A stretch of DNA of 64,000 nt from Paralichthys olivaceus (lineage: Eukaryota > Chordata > Actinopteri > Pleuronectiformes > Paralichthyidae): positions 22,530,501 to 22,594,500 of the forward strand of contig NC_091094.1 of the NCBI RefSeq assembly GCF_024713975.1. Direction: 5' to 3'. Made by a program: the position numbers and the translations under genes. The first letter of the stretch is position 1; every line of letters starts with the position of its first letter. The notes under the pieces are model-generated. The model ran no database searches and had not been told where the DNA came from. It was given only the letters and a program-made list of their open reading frames with translations. This document shows positions 59,263 to 64,000 of this stretch, piece after piece.

Positions 59263-60849
59263 CAGACAGAAACTGTTTACAGCTGGGTGCACAGCCCGTA
59301 TCTGCGGGACTGAGGACCAAGCTCGCCTCCATTTCTCATGCCCCTGCCTCAGCCCGCTGCTGACACAGATATTCTGTTAAGAGATAGCAGCACAGATAGG
59401 TATGCATGTGCATGTCAAAGTAGCCCTGGGGCTGAGGCTGTCTGAAAACACTGTGAAGGGATAACAAACAGCCCATGTGCCACACTTCCCTCATTAATCT
59501 CAAACATTTATGTGACACTGACTTGGGAAGCTCAAGATAACAAGTGTAAGTCTTAGCTGCAAACACAAGTGTTTCTTCTGCTGATGAAACACTGAATCAG
59601 GATTAAAGGATTAGTTCTTCAAAGATTTGTTTTAGCGGGACATACTATGAATAACAGGTTCCTATGGAGGGGCTGCAGCTTCTGACAGATTTATCAGTTG
59701 ATCAGGGTTTGATAAAGCTTTAGAGAAGCTGCTCCTATTTCAAAGTCCTCTCCTTGTGTGGGAAAGCCCAACTCTTCTGCTTTCCACCCCTTCTACCAAT
59801 CAACCAGAGCAGCCTTCACCAAACAACACCTCAGCTGCCAACAACAAATCAACACAGAAAGCCTCCACCTCTCAGCTGGACATTGGGAAAGAATCTTTAA
59901 AGACAGGGTTCACTTTATCACATGGATCAATAAAATCTATTTTAACCAGGCAGTGATACTTTACTTTTGCCAATAATTCGTAACCTACTTTGTAACTTAT
60001 CAGCAAACATGAAAACACCGTCCAAGCTTATTTTATTTTTTCCACATTTAGTCAAACCTTTGGTACAGCACTTTGTTCCAAAAGTTCCAAAATAATCAGC
60101 AGATTGAAGATTACCTAATGGGTCTTAAAATAATTATTGTCATTAGGTCATATTGATGCTGGCAATTTTATTTAAGGCAACTCAACAAGAAGTCACAATT
60201 TTGAATGTGTGGAAAAAAGGATGCGTGTGGTCCACACATGAGTCAAGGCTGTTCCTCTCCTTCGGGATTTAAATATAGCCCCACTCACCATTACTGCTGT
60301 CACTCAAAGACTTATAGTGACCTTTTGACCTGGCCTGTACAAAGGAGACTTGAAGCTGACATACTCACTCCAAATGTTTTTCACCAGTGCAGCCAAACGG
60401 AGACACATAGAGGATTTATTCTTCTTCTGGGCTTTTATTGCTATAAGTGTGACAGTTCGTCATGGTATCCTTTTAACTCATTTGTCTGATTTCATCTGTT
60501 CTCCGGTAAACAGCGTAAAGGTACGGGAGGCAGCCAAATAGGAGGTTCTCACATTGATTGGACAGTTGAATGTTTCTGAACACCTGATGTGCAGGCTGAG
60601 GTCAGAGTTTGTTGAGACCACTAACATGTGTTGTTGGACAGCTTGGAGATGTTACTGCTGCAAGCCACAACTTGACCATGAGTGGGCGGTGTTTTCCTTT
60701 ACACACTTCACTTTCTCTTCCCTGTCACTGCACTGCTGCTTTATCTCTACAACTGTATAACACATCTGAGAGTCCTTTTGTGATCAGTTGCCTTATGACA
60801 AACTACAGCAAGTTCCATCATTAGGTTAATCATTTATTGTATCCATTGA

Positions 60850-61470
60850 AATGTTTCAACATCAACCTGAGGCATTGGCACAAGATTTGGTGTCGGCATT
60901 CATGGTCCCCAGACCATGCATCCTAAGGACTTTGGTGATCCCCTTACTTCACCTCTAGTGCCACCATGAGGTTGAATTTTGTTTCAAATGAAATGTAAAA
61001 AATTGGGTTGACTGCTATACAATTTTGTTCAATTTGATAGTCAGTCATAAACCCTGCCCCCTCCATGTTAGCAGATAGGACATGGACCAAAAAAATAAAA
61101 TAAAAACATGCAGAATAAATCTTTGCCAGGGTTGGTTTAGGTAGTTCTTATTACCCTGGTGTATGCTAAAGTGTAAACTGATAAGTTGCTTCTTAATTAG
61201 TTATTTGAAGGTATAAATGCTATCTTATATATTAATTGTTTCGGTTATTGATGTTTTCGACCAGATGTAAACCCCATTATTTTCATGTCAAAATTCTCAT
61301 CTGTCTTATAAATTAATTATCGAATACCTGCAAAACTTACAGTCTCAGCTGTACTTTGTGCTTAGTGCTAATAAGCAAATGCTAGCATTGCTGACCTCAA
61401 ATGGTGAGCATGGTAAACAGCTCAGCTGCTAGCATGGCTTTAGACATAGTCAGTCTTGTTATAATAACAC
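60850..61470. repeat. Teleost interspersed repeat split by a nested insertion
   Basis: The left part (60880-60985: GGTCCCCAGACCATG, CTAAGGACTTTGGTGATCCC, CTAGTGCCACCATGAGGTTG) and right part (61320-61450: ATACCTGCAAAACT, CAGCTGTACTTTGTG, AGTGCTAATAAGCAAATGCTA) belong to one common fish repeat that I recognise. About 330 bp of unrelated DNA separates them, including a CCATGTTAGCAGATAGGACA module that recurs at 61740. Confidence 0.5.
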
Positions 61471-61716
61471 TGTCTCACATGCATATTTATAATGTGAAAG
61501 AGATGCATCATCTCCAGACTGCAGGTCCCATAACTTAACAGAGGATTTTAACATCTGGAGGTTAATGTTCCGGATTTATGGCCCACGACATTAATATTTT
61601 TCTTCACTCTCATCAACAGCATTGGTTAGACGATAGACTGTAAAAATGGACGACAAGACTGCACCACTTTAGTAAGTCAAAGTATCTCAATTGCCACTTG
61701 GCGGCTGGCTGCAGTA

Positions 61717-61775
61717 TAGGTCACAAACCGCACCCCATCCATGTTAGCAGATGGGATATGGACCAAAGTAAAAAG
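61717..61775. repeat. Second copy of the CCATGTTAGCAGAT module
   Basis: CACCCCATCCATGTTAGCAG then ATGGGATATGGACCAAAGTA parallels CCTGCCCCCTCCATGTTAGC at 61050-61090 with few differences over about 45 bp. The two copies are in the same orientation and 680 bp apart. Confidence 0.7.
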
Positions 61776-61792
61776 TATGAGTACATGTCAAA

Positions 61793-61812
61793 TAAGCTAA
61801 GCTAAGCTAAGC
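61793..61812. repeat. (TAAGC)4 pentanucleotide repeat
   Basis: Four tandem TAAGC units immediately after the 61717 repeat module. Confidence 0.9.
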
Positions 61813-64000
61813 GTCTAAAACTTAAGTGTTTTGTTTACATTTTTGTTTCTTCAAAAAAAATTGTTTATATACTCAAATAAGTTCATTATTTGCCAGGAGA
61901 CATGACAATTTCATTTCTGTTTGCAATGATCAGTCTTAAGAAGCAGACTTATGTGACTGTGGGTAGTCTGAAATAACATTTGTCTTAAAATGAACTGTGG
62001 TTTAGATTCAGTGGGAACTCTTATCACACCCTCAGTAAACTTTGTTGTTTTCTTGTAACCTCTCATTTTATTTTTTGAGAAGTTAGGGTTTCTCTTTTTT
62101 CTGCCGTTAGATCCCAGAACAAAGTACTTCCTGTATCTTGACCACAAAAAGAGCAAACAAGTACATGGGTTCACTTTAGTATAAAGGCTTGCATCCCCTT
62201 AAATAGATCCCTTATAAGCACCGTGTCGCCCAATGACAAGCTTCTCTCCCTGACAATCCGACCGCAGCACACAGTTGGTTGTTTCTCAGTTGTTTTAGTG
62301 GAGGTTTAACATGGAGAATGAAGACAAAGATGGCCAGAGAATCAAAGAATGGGTGTGTGAACACTGCTCTGCCAAATCCTCAAACTGCGTCGATGGCAGT
62401 GATGGTTACGGCTGCACTAAAATCGTCCGAAAAAGAAAAATCATATGGCTTTAGATTTAGCGCAGTGCTTCTGAGAAACATGAGGGAAGAGTTATGACAT
62501 ACGGGAGATGTTCACATGACACATTAGTGGGAGAGTGACACACCCAATTCCAAGACTGACTGTTAGACTTCACCAGAGCATATGACACTGCTGCCATATT
62601 CTCATGTCAGTGACACCCACAGAAACTTATGAAGAAGGGTGTTGAACAGTGACAACAGGAGTTTCGATTTCAAAAACTGTCATCTGTCTTGTTTTACTTT
62701 AGTCAGTCTCTTATTCTTTTGGGGGAAATCTGTATATTTACCAACAATGTAAAGAAAATGTTTTCAACATTTTTATAAGATTTTCCAACTAAATTTCATT
62801 GAAATAGATTCCCAGCATTTGCAGGATATATTTTGCTGTTCTCACTTTTTGGGACACCATAAAATCTTAACATTTCCAAACCACTACAAGGAACATGCTT
62901 TTGTTACCCAACAACAGCAGTAGTTGTTTATTTTCTCATCTGCAGCATTCTTCCCAAAAAACAAAATCCCACTTTGACTTTTCTCAGATGTGAGTATATA
63001 CAGGACAGGCATAGTATGGCCCCTGAAGGGTGGACCTGCTTTCCAGGTTGCACATGCTGTTGTCTGACCCTTAATCAGCGATGCTTTGTCAACAGCAACT
63101 GAGAGCAACAATCATCTGCCCTATAGATAGGTTGTGTACTGGGGTCCGGGGGCTGGGGAAAGGGAAAAGGCTGTCAAGAGGGGAAGAGCCTGAGCTAACC
63201 TCTGTGTCTCGTGTTTCTACTGTGCACTAATAGACGCCTGTCATCATTATGGACAGAAACAGAAGGGCGCCTGCCAGCTGCATGACCCCCATAAAACAGG
63301 ACAGGAAATCCTAGCAGGGAATGAAAGGGAATGAGATCTCTTCTCTTCTCTTCCCTTCTCTTCTCCAATAATCCTTCGTCCACTCTTTGACCTGTCACTT
63401 GTGCTGTAAAACTGCAGTATCTATTGTAGGAAGGAAAGTCAAACTGTTTGCTTGTTTGGTTGCTGAAACATACATGACATGATTGGTCACTTTCACATCA
63501 GCTGAACAGCTCATTTACCTTGTCATGTATGCCTGTAAAACCCTTCTTTTCACCTCTGTCAACAGGCTCAGGCAGTTTTATATTTCTGTCACGCTGGGAA
63601 GAACCTGTATAATTATTACAAACGCTGTTTCACCCTTTGCTCTGCAACCAAAGTCCAGGGTCTGTAATGTAACAGGACTTTGTCACACTTCTCTCAGTAG
63701 TGTCCACTGAAACGTGACAAGCACTTTATCAGAGTGCCTGCCTATCAGATCCCAAAGAGTTCATGCTGAACAAAACGTCCCCAGGAAGCCAGATCCGTTA
63801 TTACAGCCAATAAGATAACAGGACCAGCTTTATTGTAGTTTTGAGGCTACACATTAATCCACTCGGTTGAATGCTGTACAGCCCATCATGTGATAACTTC
63901 AGTCATTACCAGTAGTACAATCATAATTATTGTGGAATGTGGCAACAGGCCTCCCTGCCAGAGCTACGGCAAGAGAAAATAAATACTTCAATGACCAAAA
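61813..64000. other. Gene-free right end of the window
   Basis: No recognisable exon on either strand. A pyrimidine-rich (TTCTC)n tract lies at 63337-63366. Short frames such as 62279-62497 and 63483-63710 look random. Confidence 0.45.

Larger units (their letters stand above)
49731..60840. other. Gene-free interval downstream of fam83d
   Basis: None of the open frames (all below about 130 codons) reads like a known protein, and no chain of exons with matching splice phases was found on either strand. The content is AT-rich unique-looking DNA with scattered microsatellites, several inside apparent open frames. In human the FAM83D-TOP1 neighbourhood contains a large gene desert around MAFB, so a regulatory role is possible but not shown. 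Confidence 0.5.

Noticed and set aside
1-64000. CRISPR arrays, bacterial operons, prophage or insertion sequences
   Set aside because: The DNA is vertebrate with spliced genes; the tandem repeats are microsatellites, with no spaced direct repeats of CRISPR type.

Overview
The window is nuclear DNA from a ray-finned (teleost) fish. Vertebrate genes are split by short GT-AG introns. CA/TG microsatellites are long and frequent, and several interspersed repeats are of kinds I know from teleost genomes. The gene set corresponds to human chromosome 20q11-q12 (TP53INP2, GGT7, TOP1, ZHX3, FAM83D) with a CYLD-family paralogue in between. Species cannot be fixed from sequence alone.

Layout. 0-2.9 kb: tp53inp2 (+). 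3.0-6.7 kb: ggt7 (+), starting about 200 bp after the tp53inp2 polyadenylation signal. 6.7-9.7 kb: intergenic, with a SINE-like element and other repeat fragments. 9.8-16.1 kb: a short CYLD-like deubiquitinase gene (+). 16.1-18.7 kb: a repeat-rich gap with a MITE-like element, a broken Ty3/gypsy retrotransposon and a 92-bp (TG) tract. 18.9-28.9 kb: top1 (+), complete in 21 coding exons. 29.7-42.6 kb: zhx3 (-), with its whole visible coding region in one exon (31637-34381), a long 3'UTR facing top1, and an inferred noncoding first exon near 42.5 kb. This makes 34.6-42.5 kb an intron. 44.9-49.7 kb: fam83d (+), four coding exons. 49.7-64 kb: no gene found, only microsatellites and old repeats.

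The genes do not form a pathway. Their roles are autophagy and transcription cofactor (tp53inp2), membrane gamma-glutamyltransferase relative (ggt7), ubiquitin-chain editing (cyld-like), DNA topology (top1), transcription repression (zhx3) and spindle/CK1 scaffold (fam83d). They are linked by ancient synteny. PLCG1, which lies between TOP1 and ZHX3 in human, is missing here, and zhx3 has fewer homeodomains than human. Both fit gene loss after the teleost genome duplication. Exon coordinates were derived by hand from splice signals, reading phase and remembered human protein sequences; no alignment was run.
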